Source: Cycas panzhihuaensis
Lineage: Eukaryota; Cycadophyta
Direction: 5' to 3'
Length of the DNA: 64,000 nucleotides
NCBI GenBank assembly: GCA_023213395.1
Contig: CM041465.1
Location: forward strand, 115,079,741 to 115,143,740
Shown here: piece by piece, positions 1 through 9,913 of the stretch
How positions within the stretch are numbered: the stretch's first letter is position 1
Layout of the letters: each line of letters begins with the position of its first letter
Program-made: the position numbers and the translations under genes
The notes under the pieces: generated by a model
What the model was told of the DNA's origin: nothing
The model's input: the letters and a program-made list of their open reading frames with translations, nothing else
Database searches by the model: none

Positions 1-867
1 TAATATTTTTCTCCATGTTTTGAGCATGTTTTTCACTAAATATTATGTCTATAGTGGTGCCACATTATGAGGAAGTGATATTTAGCCTTAAATCTATTAT
101 TTATAGTGTGATATAATAAAAAACTATGATTGTAGGTTTTGTTTTATCATGGGCTACCTCCTTTATTTATGAGAAATTTTCTTCTTATTCTAAGGACTAT
201 TTCTTTTATTTTCTCCTCTTGGGGTAGTGAAGGGGTTGGGGGGGGGGGGGGGGGGTGGGGGTGTTGAAGGAGGTAGAAGGTCCAACTATATAGTGTAAAA
301 CTCAGATCTAAAGTTGGTTTGGTATTTGGTAGATTGCATAATGAGAGTTTCTCCTAATATTGCACATTTTTCCACTATGCACCATTTGACTATGCACCTA
401 CACAATGTTAATTTTTTTTAAAATTTTTATAATCTAAGGTTTAATATATGCACTAAACTATTTTTAAATTTTGGTTGAGCTTTGTTGAGTCCCTTAATAG
501 ATCATATGGTACTTTTTCATGACTATGGGCTAATTTGAAAAGAGCTAAAAATATAAATTTTTATCTTTTTTACCTTTTTAATGACTCGTGCTCACAGAAA
601 CCTAATAACTTCCTCATATGATGTTAGAGTTTAGTTCTATCTATTGAATTAAAGAGATGACTCATGTGGCTTCATAACAAGTGGTTACAAGATATGCTTT
701 GAATATTTTTTATAGTATATTTTAATACTTAAATTTCCAGTTATAGTTTAACAAGGTGTTATTTGAGTAAAAAATGGAACCTATGCTTAAATGAAGAGGT
801 ATTTTATCATATATTTTGGCTTGGATAACCATTTATGTAGTGTGTTCTATGGTATAGTAGATATAGC
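1..867. other. AT-rich flank, no gene seen
   Basis: No ORF with protein-like composition is visible on either strand. The only distinct structure is a long G homopolymer near 240. It lies outside the outermost LTR element. Confidence 0.5.
238..255 (+). repeat. Poly-G run (about 18 G)
   Basis: An uninterrupted G tract sits in a G-rich stretch followed by TGGGGGTG. It could form a G-quadruplex, or its length could be a sequencing or assembly inaccuracy. Confidence 0.85.
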
Positions 868-1365
868 TATTGGAATATTGAATTTTGTGAAAGTTATTGT
901 AATGCTTAATTAGTAGATGAGTGGTTATTGGTTGATGTAAATGATTCTCACACATGATCTTATTAGTTTATGTATTAGTGAAATATCATTAGATGATAAT
1001 AAGATGATATAACTATATAAGGGCAATGCATATTATAAAGCAAATTAAATCACCTAGCCCTCCTTGTAAGGCTAGATGATTTATCATGAGGATTATTGAT
1101 TATGTTTTATCAATATGAGACTTTATATATATTTGGAGGTGTTTTTTTCCATTCATAGGTTTTCTACATTAAACATGGTGTCACATATGATGATTGCTTG
1201 ATTGAATTTCCCCCCCTATCCTTATTCCTTAATTATGTTCATTATATTGTTAATTCATCATGTGATTATATTTATCTATCTTCTTGATTATATAAGTCAT
1301 TACCTATATAAGAATTTTAATATTATATCAAAGCTTTTGTATAAGTCATTCCATATATTTTAAAA
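868..1365 (+). repeat. Element A 5' LTR
   Basis: Direct repeat partner of 28392-28910. Long shared stretches include the segment around TTATTAGTTTATGTATTAG, the ATATATTTGGAGGTG segment and a TATAAGGG motif near 1016 that could be the promoter. Both copies begin TATT where TGTT is expected, as a G-to-A change would give. The exact 3' end is uncertain by about 10 bp. Confidence 0.72.
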
Positions 1366-1377
1366 TGGCATAAGAGC
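1366..1377 (+). promoter_or_regulatory. Element A primer binding site (initiator tRNA-Met type)
   Basis: TGGCATAAGAGC follows the left LTR and resembles the copia consensus TGGTATCAGAGC with two changes. It supports a + strand orientation for element A. Confidence 0.55.
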
Positions 1378-1558
1378 ATATATGAAGAGATATTAAGAAA
1401 ACTTATTAGAGCAAAGATGAAAGTCCTAAGAAGATATCATATCAAAAGAAGGAAGCAATTTAATACATATATTAAAGGTCAGTTATACATAGTGACAATC
1501 TTCATTATTTGTTAATGATCCATATATGTATTGTATAAGTTAATGATAAAAACTAGTA

Positions 1559-2431
1559 TGACTCAATTATGTACTCTCCCCTTGTCTTCAATAGAACTCA
1601 AGTAAGAAGAGAACACATAGGAGAATAACAATCATATTACGAAGATAATATGCTTATATTACCAATATGGAAGTATAAGTATAATACATAATAGATTAAG
1701 GCAAACCTTAATTTATTACCAAGAAGGGGGTTGCACTAATTTAAGAAGGGAAAGCCTAATGCACTCTCATCTCTCCACCATATGTATCCACTATTTTTTT
1801 ATGGTCTTCCCCTCTAACCATTTTCCAATTACCTTTCAACTAATTCATAACTAACTTTCAACTAACTTCTAACTTACTCCAAACTAACTTCCAACTAACT
1901 TATTAGTAACAATTTGTTAACATTAATAAAAATTATATCAGCCATTATAATTACAATCTAGGGTCCTAGTCATACTCTAATTGTAAACTAGTCATAATTA
2001 TAGTCTCAAGTGTGATATAGTTGCAACTATAGTTCTGATTATGATTTGGTCGCAATTTCTTTTCTAACTATGATCTAATTACAATCACAACTTCAATTAC
2101 GATCTAGTTGTAATTGCTGCTCTAACTATAATCTATTTGTAATTATTATTCTAACTATAATCTAGTTGTGATCACAACTCCAATTGTGATCTAGTCATAA
2201 CTACTGCTCTAATTGTAATTTAGTTGTAATCATAACTCCAACTATAATTTAGTTATAATTATAACTCCAATTGTGATCTAGTCATAATTACTGCTCCAAC
2301 TATAATTTGATTGTAATTGCAATTCTAACTATGACTCAGTTGCAACTACAACTTCAACTGTGATCTAGTTGCAATTACAACTATGACCTCAATAGCTTCA
2401 AAATGTATGCATACAATTTTATCCATACACA
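1559..2431 (-). repeat. Element B LTR (left; 3' LTR if minus)
   Basis: It shares with 8917-9907 the opening GTACTCTCCCCTT, the segment around CTCATCTCTCCACCATATG, a block of short CCAACTAACTT-type repeats (about 1835-1905 here, 9240-9325 in the partner), a 29-bp minisatellite and the end CATACACA. The left copy is about 118 bp shorter, partly through loss of the segment matching 9085-9165. Confidence 0.75.
1941..2385 (+). repeat. 29-bp degenerate minisatellite, about 15 units
   Basis: Tandem units of about 29 bp follow the pattern CTCCAACTATGATCTAGTTG plus nine more bases (TAATYAYAA-like). Adjacent units differ mainly by C/T and A/G exchanges. The array lies inside the LTR of element B and has a counterpart in the other LTR. 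Confidence 0.8.
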
Positions 2432-3213
2432 TCTCTCCCACCACATCTCTAATGAGTTCCCTCACTCATTCTAAAATTTAAAAATTTTTCTAAATCCTTT
2501 ATCTCCCCCAAAATTTTAAAATTAATAATATTTTGGTAGATAGGTGACCTTGTTTTTTTAATAAGCCTTATCATAATGATGTTAGAGCTTGACTATGAAC
2601 TGCTAAGATAATTTTTGATGGTGTGCTTCTTCCCCTGGGTCATTTATCTCATCTTGATATACCTTACTTTTTATTTTTTTCTTAATGTTTTATGGAGTCA
2701 CCTCTTTTTGCTTCTCTTCTTTTACCTGCTTTACTACACTATCTTTTATGAAGTCACTTTTTTTTCTTTTCCTACTATCTTTTGTGGAGTTACCTCTTTC
2801 TATTTTTTTTTTAAAGTCAACTACTTCATTGGGTCCCTCATACATACCATCTATTATACAGTAGAGCAAGTATAGCATAATTAGTAATATCACCATCATA
2901 TAAAAGACTGAATAAACCATGGTCACATTGAATACACTTCTACACTTTTTACAATGAGGATGAAGTCTATATAAGGTCATGGACATCAACTAAAATGTAT
3001 GGCTAACTAGCCACTATGTTCACCAGTTACTAGTATATTACTTAAACACATAGTTCATTATCCTATTAACTTGAAGTCTATATAAGACATGATCATCCAT
3101 TAGAGCTCATGGGTAACCAACAACTGAGCCTTTTAATTGCTAAGATGTCTCTCGTATACTTGATTTATCAGTGATAACTAGAAACTCAGTCTTGGGATTA
3201 TAATATTATGGAA
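2432..3213. other. Element B internal sequence, left part
   Basis: The section next to the LTR (2432-2445) is a pyrimidine run, which on the minus strand is a polypurine tract. Beyond it are T-rich strings (2610-2830) that give open frames on both strands, but with a biased F/L/Y or K/R composition and no recognisable domain. No gene is called. Confidence 0.5.
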
Positions 3214-3218
3214 TGAAC

Positions 3219-3451
3219 TGTTGGTATATAATGTTTTATCTAAGTAGAAAGGGGGTCATGTTGAGACCACCCTCAAATGTAACTCCAATATGAGGTTGTG
3301 ACACTTGGCAGTCCTAGGTTGATCGGTTACATTTCAATGTGTAATGGTCACATACATGATGTATATTTAAGGAGATTAAAACTCAATAAAGAATCATCTT
3401 TCCTTTCTTTGTTCAAATTTTATTAAGGTTCCCTCTTATGTTCTTTCATCA
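3219..3451 (+). repeat. Element C 5' LTR
   Basis: It begins TGTTGG and ends CATCA, with the target duplication TGAAC immediately upstream. A TATA-like GTATATTTAAGG at about 3361 is the likely promoter of the element. It is the direct repeat of 8281-8513. Confidence 0.95.
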
Positions 3452-3468
3452 TGGTATCATAGTAGGTT
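3452..3468 (+). promoter_or_regulatory. Element C primer binding site
   Basis: TGGTATCATAGTAGGTT starts directly after the LTR and matches the plant initiator tRNA-Met type site TGGTATCAGAGC with few changes. It primes minus-strand DNA synthesis in copia elements. Confidence 0.88.
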
Positions 3469-4108
3469 ACTCTACCTGATTAAGAGAGGGTTTTTTTGAA
3501 GATAATTCTGGAGTAGACAGATATAAGAGACATCTGAGAGACCAAGAAAGACTGGAGAAGAGCAGAACTGATATTGAAGAAGTCATTGTACAGACAGAGT
3601 ACATAAGTCATCGTATGGATAGAGTACGGATCCGTACAGCTGTATGGACAGAATTTTTAAAACTCCTCAGATTAAGATGAAATTTCACCAGTGGAAAGCT
3701 CTCGGTATTCCTGTCTCTTCTTCCTTTAGGGTTGACTTCATCTGACAAAGTTTTGAAGGGTTTTTTTGTAGTTTTATAGCAGTGCAGGTTTTGATGTACA
3801 ACTACAAATTTCTCACGAATTTTTAAAATTTTATGGATTAAGTCTAATATGAAATTTGTATTAAAGCCTAGAGAAGAGATTGAGACAGGTTTCTTGAAAT
3901 TTTATGGAGTATTTTCTCTGTTTTTTACAAAATCGGGTTTTAACCTAGGTGCCCAGTCTTGGCTCTCGTCTCAGTTTTCTCTTAGATTATTGACTCTTTT
4001 GAAAAGATAATTTTAGATTCAGAATTACCATTCTCTCCTCTCTCTTTTGAGGTACATAGTGTACCAGTCCATATAAGAGTAGGTCCGTATGGAATTCTAT
4101 ATAAAAGT
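3469..4108 (+). other. Element C untranslated leader
   Basis: About 640 bp lie between the primer site and the gag start. The leader holds repeated GTATGGA and GTACAG motifs and a perfect 14-bp palindrome, GTACGGATCCGTAC (3624-3637). No ORF is expected here, and in retroelements this region normally carries packaging and dimerisation signals. Confidence 0.6.
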
Positions 4109-4907
4109 ATGGCTCAAACTCTGACAATAGGTTTTGCCTCTGAAGATATATCTTCCACACTCATCTCTCCTGCCAGAACCAGAAAAGTTGACTGACTCAA
4201 ACTATCATGTTTGGAAAATTAAAGTGGAAACAATTTTGAGGGTAAAAAATACATGGAAGATTGCTGAAGGAACTGAAAAACGTCCAAATGACAGTGATGC
4301 CAAGCTAGGGAGCTGGGAAGAAAGAAATAACATAGGTGCCCTTACCTTGAAAATGTCAATTTCTGATCCAATTTTAATTTATGTTGAAAAATTAAACCAA
4401 TCATCTAAAATTTAGAAATGTTTAGAAAATCTGTATAGGCAGAAAATAAGGCAAGAATAATTGCTCTTAAAGAAGAATTGTACAAACTTCATATGAGAGA
4501 AAATGAAAATGTAACAGAGTTCATGCATAAGATCATCTCTATTCGAAATAATCTTTTGAGTGCCGGAGGTCTAATTTCTGAACAAGAACTAGTGGAACTT
4601 GTGACATCAAAGCTGCCAAAGTCATTTGATACAACCATCAACACTATCAAAGATAGTGATAGAATAGATAATATGAAGACAAGAACAAAGAAATAAAAGG
4701 TACGAAGGCACATCAGAATTGGAGGATGCCTTTGCATCCAGACTGAATTTAGGGCCAAGAGGAAGACATCAATTTTAGGGGCGAAGCACAACATTAGATT
4801 TCAGAAGACGAGGATGTTGGCAAGATCCAAGAGGGCAAGAACATAGAAAAGAAAATAGATAATGTTTCAATTGTGGAAGAACTAGACACATCGCCAGCAA
4901 TTACAGA
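4109..4907 (+). pseudogene. Element C gag (copia capsid, UBN2/Retrotran_gag_2 type, zinc knuckle), broken
   Basis: The reading frame can be followed in pieces. The N-terminal part contains EKLTDSNYHVWKIKVETIL, the typical start of copia capsid proteins. The central part, in another frame from about 4445, contains KLHMRENENVTEFMHKI and ELVTSKLPKSF. The part in the original frame from about 4698 leads to a CCHC zinc knuckle at 4863-4904 reading CFNCGRTRHIASNY. The last cysteine of CX2CX4HX4C is a tyrosine (TGC to TAC). A TAG replaces a probable Trp codon at about 4413, and two frameshifts (about 4415-4450 and 4690) join the pieces. ATG 4109 is the first start after the leader, but its frame reaches an early stop, so the original start is unsure. 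Gag would package the element RNA in virus-like particles. Confidence 0.85.
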
Positions 4908-5063
4908 ATCTTTGATATGTGTTGCTATTGCAGATAAAGTGGGTACTATCCATATCAATATCCACAAAGACAAAGTGAGATCCCGAAAGGAAAAAGACCT
5001 GTTGGAGGATATAGCAGAGAGAAAGCCGAAGAGGAAGAAGAAGAGACTGCCTTCATTGCTATC

Positions 5064-5470
5064 TTGGTTGCCAGTATGAAAGACAAGGACATATGATATA
5101 TAGACTCAGGAGCATCAAGACACATGATAAATCGGGAAGAATGGTTTGAAACTCTGAAACCTTGTAATCTAAACAAATCAGTAGAGTTAGGTGATAGGTA
5201 TCCTCTTAATATAAAAGGGATTAGAACCATCTCTATAAATCTGGATGGAGATGCAAAGAAAATTGGAAATGTCTTGTTTGTACCAGGTCTAAAAATGAAT
5301 CTTCTCTCTATCTCTCAACTGAGCAAAAAAGGATTGAGAACCATCTTTGATGAAGATGGGTACTGTCATATTTTAGATATGAAGAGGGAAGGGAAAATTA
5401 TTGCAAAAGGAGTAAGATGCAATGATCTTTATAAACTTCTGTCAGATCCTATACTTCCCAACTTGGAAGT
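5064..5470 (+). pseudogene. Element C aspartic protease domain, broken
   Basis: The active-site motif reads YIDSGASRHM with the catalytic Asp at 5103-5105. It is preceded by a TGA where copia proteases have Trp (TGG to TGA). Downstream are the flap and C-terminal hallmarks, VLFVPGLKMNLLSISQL followed by DLYKLL, which form the normal end of the copia protease. The region is otherwise open for more than 160 codons. It would cut the gag-pol polyprotein. It lies in the same frame as the integrase that follows, as expected for a single copia polyprotein. Confidence 0.88.
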
Positions 5471-5501
5471 AAAAGCTTGTACTGCTATCAAATCTAGTAA
5501 T

Positions 5502-6362
5502 AAAGCTTGGCATTTGAGGTATGGACATCTCCTAGTTGACTCATTAAAACTAATGGAGAAATTAAGGATGGTGAATGGTTTGCCTAGAATTTCATCAGAT
5601 AACTTTGTGTGTAAAGGCTATCAACTAGGCAAATAACATAGACATCCCTTTAAAGAAAGTATTTGGAGGGCTCAATCAAAGCTGGAATTAATACACATAG
5701 ATATTTATGGCCCAATTACACCACTTACAATTAATGGATGCAAATACTTTCTAACATTCATTGATGACTTCACTCAAAAAGTGTGGGTATATTTTCTACA
5801 TAATAAGTCAGAAGACTTTGAAACATTCAAAGAATTTAAGACAGAAGCAGAACTAGAATCAGGAACAAAAATTAAATGTATCAGGTCAGATGGAGGAGGG
5901 GAATATATTTTAAAAGAGTTCCTAAACTATTGCAAGGATCGAGGAATTCGCAAATAGGTTACAACTCCTTACACCCCTCAGTCGAATGGAGTAACTGAAA
6001 GGAAGAACAAAACCTTAATGGAAATGGCTCAAAGTATGGTTTATGAAAAAAATGTACCAAAATCCTATTGGGTAGAGGTGGTAAGCACAGCTTGTTATTT
6101 AATAAATAGAAGTCCTACAAAAGCTTTGAAGGATATTACTCCAGAAGAACCTTGGACAAGAAAGAAACCCGATGTAAGTCTTCTTAAAGTTTTTGGCAAT
6201 CAAGCATTTGTTCATGTTCCAGATAAGAAAAGATCCAAACTGGATGCAAAAAGTATAGAATGTATTATGATAGGCTACAGTAAAAATTTAAAAGCCTATA
6301 AATGTATAGATTCTAAAACTAACAAAATCTATGTAAGCAGAGATGTAATTTTCAATGAATAA
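5502..6362 (+). pseudogene. Element C integrase (gag-pre-integrase zinc domain and rve core), broken
   Basis: The zinc-binding domain begins AWHLRYGH and ends CKGYQLGK. The second cysteine of the HHCC site is now Tyr, and a TAA stands at 5635 in place of a probable CAA. The catalytic core keeps all three acidic residues: Asp in HIDIYGP (5700-5702), Asp in IRSDGGGEY (5889-5891) and Glu in NGVTERKN (5997-5999). The last two are spaced 36 codons apart, the DD35E arrangement. A TAG near 5956 replaces a probable CAG. The C-terminal part KVFGNQAFVHVPDKKRSKLD to the VSRDVIFNE motif is the usual copia end. Integrase would insert the element cDNA. Only premature stops and the zinc ligand damage it. 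Confidence 0.92.
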
Positions 6363-6641
6363 GATTCTATTAAATCTTCTCAGAATAGAATAATAGATGG
6401 AAGTGAAAAGGAAATCGAACAAGAAGCTACAAAGGACACTGAGTAGGAAAATAAATTAGAAATCACTTCAGAAGAAGGGGCAGTTCATTCGTCATCAACA
6501 AGTTCAAATGAAACTAATCTAGATCAAGTAATAGTTCATCCATCATCAACAAGTTCAAGTGAATCTGATGAGGTAGAATCCATATCAGATCAAGTAACAA
6601 AAGATTCCAATGAAAACAAAGACTCACAAAAATAAAAAAAG

Positions 6642-7500
6642 TTGCCAAAATGGTATATTAAAACAATTGAAGAAGGAAAAAGCAATATAATAGAACACAA
6701 AACAAGAGGTCAAAGATCAAAATCTCTACTGAGCAAAGTTGAACCTCAGACCTTTCAAGAAGCAGAAGATCATCAAGAGTGGAAAGCTGTAATAGACAAT
6801 GAAATGAATTCAATCAGAAAGAATCAAACATGGGAATTGGTAGAACTACTTGCCAACAAATTTGCTGTAAGCTATAAATGGGTCTACAAAACAAAAAAGG
6901 GAATGGATGGTAAGGTAGAAAAATATAAAGCAAGATTAGTTGCAAAAGGATATACATAAATAACAAGAGTGGATTTTGATGAAACCTTCTCTCTTGTAAC
7001 GAAAATGAATACTGTGAGAACGGTAATTGCTCTGGCCGTTGCACAAAATTGGAAAATCTCTCAATTGGACATAAAAAGTGCCTTTCTAAATGGTGAATTA
7101 GAAGAAGAAGTTTACATGCAACAACCTGAAGGATACATTGAAAAAGGACAAGAAAATCTAGTTTGCAGATTAAAAAAGGCTCTCTATGGTCTAAAACAAG
7201 CCCCTCGGGCTTGGTATGCCAAACTAGATTATTTCCTCGAAGGAAATAAGTTCAAACGATGCAACTCAGTCTCCAGTCTCTACATAAGGAAAAGGGATGA
7301 TGAGATAACAATAATTGTAGTCTATGTTGATGATATGCTTCTCACTAGAAATGATGAAGGAAGTATCAAAGACATTAAAGATCAACTTCAGTAGAAATTT
7401 GAAATGATAGACTTGGGTTCTCTAAATTATTACTTGGGATTAGAAATAGGTCAATATCAAAATTGCATAACCTTGTCCTAAAGTAACTACATAAAAAATT
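6642..7500 (+). pseudogene. Element C reverse transcriptase (RVT_2), broken
   Basis: Copia RT landmarks appear in order: EWKAVIDNEMNSI, TWELVELLANK, YKWVYKTKKGMDGKVEKYKA, VDFDETFSLVTKMNTVR, LDIKSAFLNGELEEEVYMQQ, ALYGLKQAPRAWYAKLD and the catalytic YVDDML (about 7323-7340). Stops at 6957 and 7480 (TAA for probable CAA) and 7393 (TAG) interrupt it, and a short acidic linker of poor conservation (6363-6641) joins it to integrase. The RT would copy element RNA into DNA. The catalytic Asp pair is preserved, so inactivation is by nonsense mutation only. Confidence 0.93.
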
Positions 7501-7517
7501 TACTTGTCCGATTCTAG

Positions 7518-8273
7518 ATGGAGAATTGCAACCCTTGTATAATGCCCATGGAAACAAATTGTGAATTAATGGCAGATAACATGGAGGAGGATGCCGACAT
7601 CACTTTGTACAGACAAATGATTGGAAGCCTAATTTATTTGATAGCTACTAAGCCTGACATATCTCATTCAGTAGGACTAGTATCTAGATACATGCAGAAT
7701 CCAAAATTGAGACATTGGTAGGCTACAAAGAGAATTTTGAGATATCTCAAAGGAACAACATACCTTAAATTAGTATACTTAAAAGGGGGCTCGATCGAAG
7801 TGTCAGGATATTATGATTCCAACTGGGTTGGAGACAAAGAGCAAAGGAAATCCACCAGTGGATACTGCTTCTTCTTAAGATCATCTGCAATCTCTTGGTG
7901 CAATAAGAAACATGTTACAGTTGCTCTTTCCTCTATAGAAGCAGAATACAAAGCTGCTGCATCAACAACTTGTGAGGCAATTTGGTTGAGACAACTTCTG
8001 CTCAACCTGAATCAATAACAAAAAAAGGTAATTTTCTTGAAATACGACAATCAAAGTGCTATCAAGCTAACCAAAAATCTAATTTTACATGAAAGAACCA
8101 AGCATATTAAAGTTCATCATCACTTCATAAGAGAAAAGGTACATAACAAGGAAATTAACTTGGAGTACTGTCCTTCAGTAGAACAAGTTACAAATCTTCT
8201 AACAAAGCCTCTTGGAAAAGAAAGGCTTAAATATCTAAGAAACAAAATGAATCTGTTAGAGATAAAACATTAA
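7518..8273 (+). pseudogene. Element C RNase H and polyprotein C-terminus, broken
   Basis: Typical copia C-terminal motifs follow RT: MIGSLIYLIATKPDISHSV, then RILRYLKGT, GYYDSNWVGDKEQRKSTSGY (first catalytic Asp), ALSSIEAEYKAAA (Glu), YDNQSAIKL (Asp), RTKHIKVHHHFIREKV and VTNLLTKPLGKERLKYLR. Stops at 7721 (TAG after HW, probable CAG) and 8016 (TAA) divide it. The natural stop follows EIKH, just before the polypurine tract. It would remove RNA from the RNA-DNA hybrid during reverse transcription. Confidence 0.93.
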
Positions 8274-8280
8274 GAGAGGG
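8270..8280 (+). promoter_or_regulatory. Element C polypurine tract
   Basis: TTAAGAGAGGG abuts the 3' LTR and would prime plus-strand synthesis. The pol stop codon overlaps its start. Confidence 0.88.
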
Positions 8281-8513
8281 TGTTGGTATATAATATTTTA
8301 TTTAAGTAGAAAGGGGGTCATGTTGAGACCACCCTCAAATGTAACTCCAATATGAGGTTGTGACACTTGGTAGTCCTGGGTTAATCAGTTACATTTCAAT
8401 GTGTAACGGTCACATACATGATGTATATTTAAGGAGATTGAAACTTAGTAAAGAATCATCTTTCCTTTCTCTGTTTAAATTCTGTTAAGGTTCCCTCTTC
8501 TGTTCTTTCATAA
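8281..8513 (+). repeat. Element C 3' LTR
   Basis: 233 bp, the same length as the 5' LTR. It starts TGTTGG and ends CATAA where the 5' copy has CATCA. It is followed by the target duplication TGAAC. Confidence 0.95.
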
Positions 8514-8518
8514 TGAAC

Positions 8519-8916
8519 TTGTTATTATTAGAAGGTTATGTAATTATTACTATTAGAAGTTATTACTATACTTGTTACTACCATCAAAATCCTGTTGTGG
8601 ATAAGAAAAAACCTCAAAAAATTGAGATTATAATACTTACCCATAATTATCTAATATACCTATACTATGGAAATAGATTTCCCTTTTATCATATACCTTC
8701 TGGCATCTACAATCACTATGTATTATATGATAAATTAATATTAGGTCATTACAATACTTTTAATTTTTGTTTGAATCACACTTCAACCTTACTTGATATT
8801 TGACCCATTCATGGCTAGGTGTAAAAGAATATTAAGTGTTCTACTATCATCTAGCTATATCAAAGAGTGTTAAGAATAAAAATCTAAAAAAATATCTGAG
8901 ATTCAAACAATTCTAA
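8519..8916. other. Element B internal sequence, right part
   Basis: AT-rich, no recognisable coding. An open frame of about 95 codons starting in the C target site has no domain-like features and is not called. Confidence 0.5.
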
Positions 8917-9907
8917 TGATATTAAAATGTGTACTCTCCCCTTATCTTCAATAAACCTCAAGTAAGAAGATAGCATTCATGAGAATAATAATCATATTAT
9001 AGAGACAAGAAGAATAAGTACAATACATAATAAATTAATGTAAACCTTACTTTATTACTAAGAAGGGGATTTCACTAATCCAAGAAGGGTTAGGTACAAG
9101 CCTGAATTACAATAATTGAAGAACCCTAACCTAATATGCAATGAGAGATACAATGGAAGAAAAAAGGGAAAACCTAATACACTCTCATCTCTCCACCATA
9201 TGTATCCAATGTTCTTTTATAGTCTTCCCCCCCAATCATTTCCCAACTAATTTCCAACTAATTCTTAACTAGCTTTCGACTAACTTCCAATTAAATCCCA
9301 ACTAACTTCTAACTAACTTATTACTAATATTTTGTTAACATTAACAATAATTATATCACTCATCATAATTATGATCTAGGGTTTTGATCATACTCCAATT
9401 ATAACCTACTCACAACTATAGTCTCAAGTGTAATATAGTCATAATCATAGTTCTAACTGTAATCTAGTTGTTACTACAGTCCCAATTGTGATCTAGTTAC
9501 AATTATTGTTCTAACTGTGATCCAATTGTAACCACAACTTTAACTATAATCTAATCATAACTATTGCTCCAACTATGATCTAGTTGCAATTGTTGTTCTA
9601 ACTGTACTTTGGTTATAATTGTAACTTCAATTATGATCTGGTCATAATTATAACTCTAACTATGACCTAGTCATAATTATTGGTCCAACTACAATTTGGT
9701 CATAATCATAACTCTATCTATGATCTAGTCATAATCGCAACTCCAACTAGAATCTAATTGTAACTTTCACTCCAACTACAATTTGGTCATAATCGTAACT
9801 CCAACTGTGACTTTGTTACAACTATAACTTTACTTGTGATCTAGTTGTAATCACAGCTATGACCTCAACAACTCTAAAATATATGCATATAATTTCACCC
9901 ATACACA
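8917..9907 (-). repeat. Element B LTR (right; 5' LTR if minus)
   Basis: Direct repeat of 1559-2431, starting TGATATT and ending CATACACA, followed by CTAGTA. It contains the second minisatellite array. Divergence from its partner is clearly higher than between the LTRs of element C, in agreement with B being the older host insertion. Confidence 0.75.
9361..9867 (+). repeat. 29-bp degenerate minisatellite, about 17 units
   Basis: Same unit as 1941-2385 (CTCCAACTATGATCTAGTYR and nine further AT-rich bases), with different copy number and unit order. It lies in the corresponding place of the other LTR. Confidence 0.8.
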
Positions 9908-9913
9908 CTAGTA

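Larger units (their letters stand above)
3219..8513 (+). mobile_element. Element C: nearly full-length Ty1/copia retrotransposon
   Basis: It has identical-length 233-bp LTRs (3219-3451 and 8281-8513) and a perfect 5-bp target duplication TGAAC (3214-3218 and 8514-8518). A tRNA-Met primer site follows the 5' LTR and a purine tract AAGAGAGGG precedes the 3' LTR. In between lie gag, protease, integrase, RT and RNase H in the copia order. The LTRs differ at about 16 of 233 positions by my count (about 7%), 14 of them transitions. The polyprotein is interrupted by roughly a dozen stops and at least two frameshifts, so the copy is dead, but it is the youngest LTR insertion in the window. Confidence 0.95.
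1559..9907 (-). mobile_element. Element B: non-autonomous LTR element with minisatellite-bearing LTRs, split by element C
   Basis: LTR-like direct repeats 1559-2431 and 8917-9907 are bounded by CTAGTA on both outer sides (1553-1558 and 9908-9913), which looks like the target duplication. Without the copia insertion C (3219-8513 plus its 5-bp duplication), the internal part is only about 1.2 kb and has no recognisable protein. A purine-rich tract reads on the minus strand next to the left LTR (complement of 2432-2445), which is why I place the element on the minus strand. The primer site beside the right LTR is not convincing, so the orientation is tentative. Confidence 0.68.

Noticed and set aside
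1941-2385. CRISPR-like array of regularly spaced short repeats
   Set aside because: Units are contiguous, degenerate and without unique spacers; it is a minisatellite in a plant LTR.
2615-2989. Overlapping open frames on both strands, one Phe/Tyr-rich, one Lys-rich
   Set aside because: T-rich DNA inside element B; composition is biased and there are no domains. The Phe-rich frame mimics a membrane protein only by base composition.
8513-8803. Open frame of 96 codons directly after the element C LTR
   Set aside because: It starts in the target-site duplication, has no recognisable motif and lies in non-coding element B sequence.
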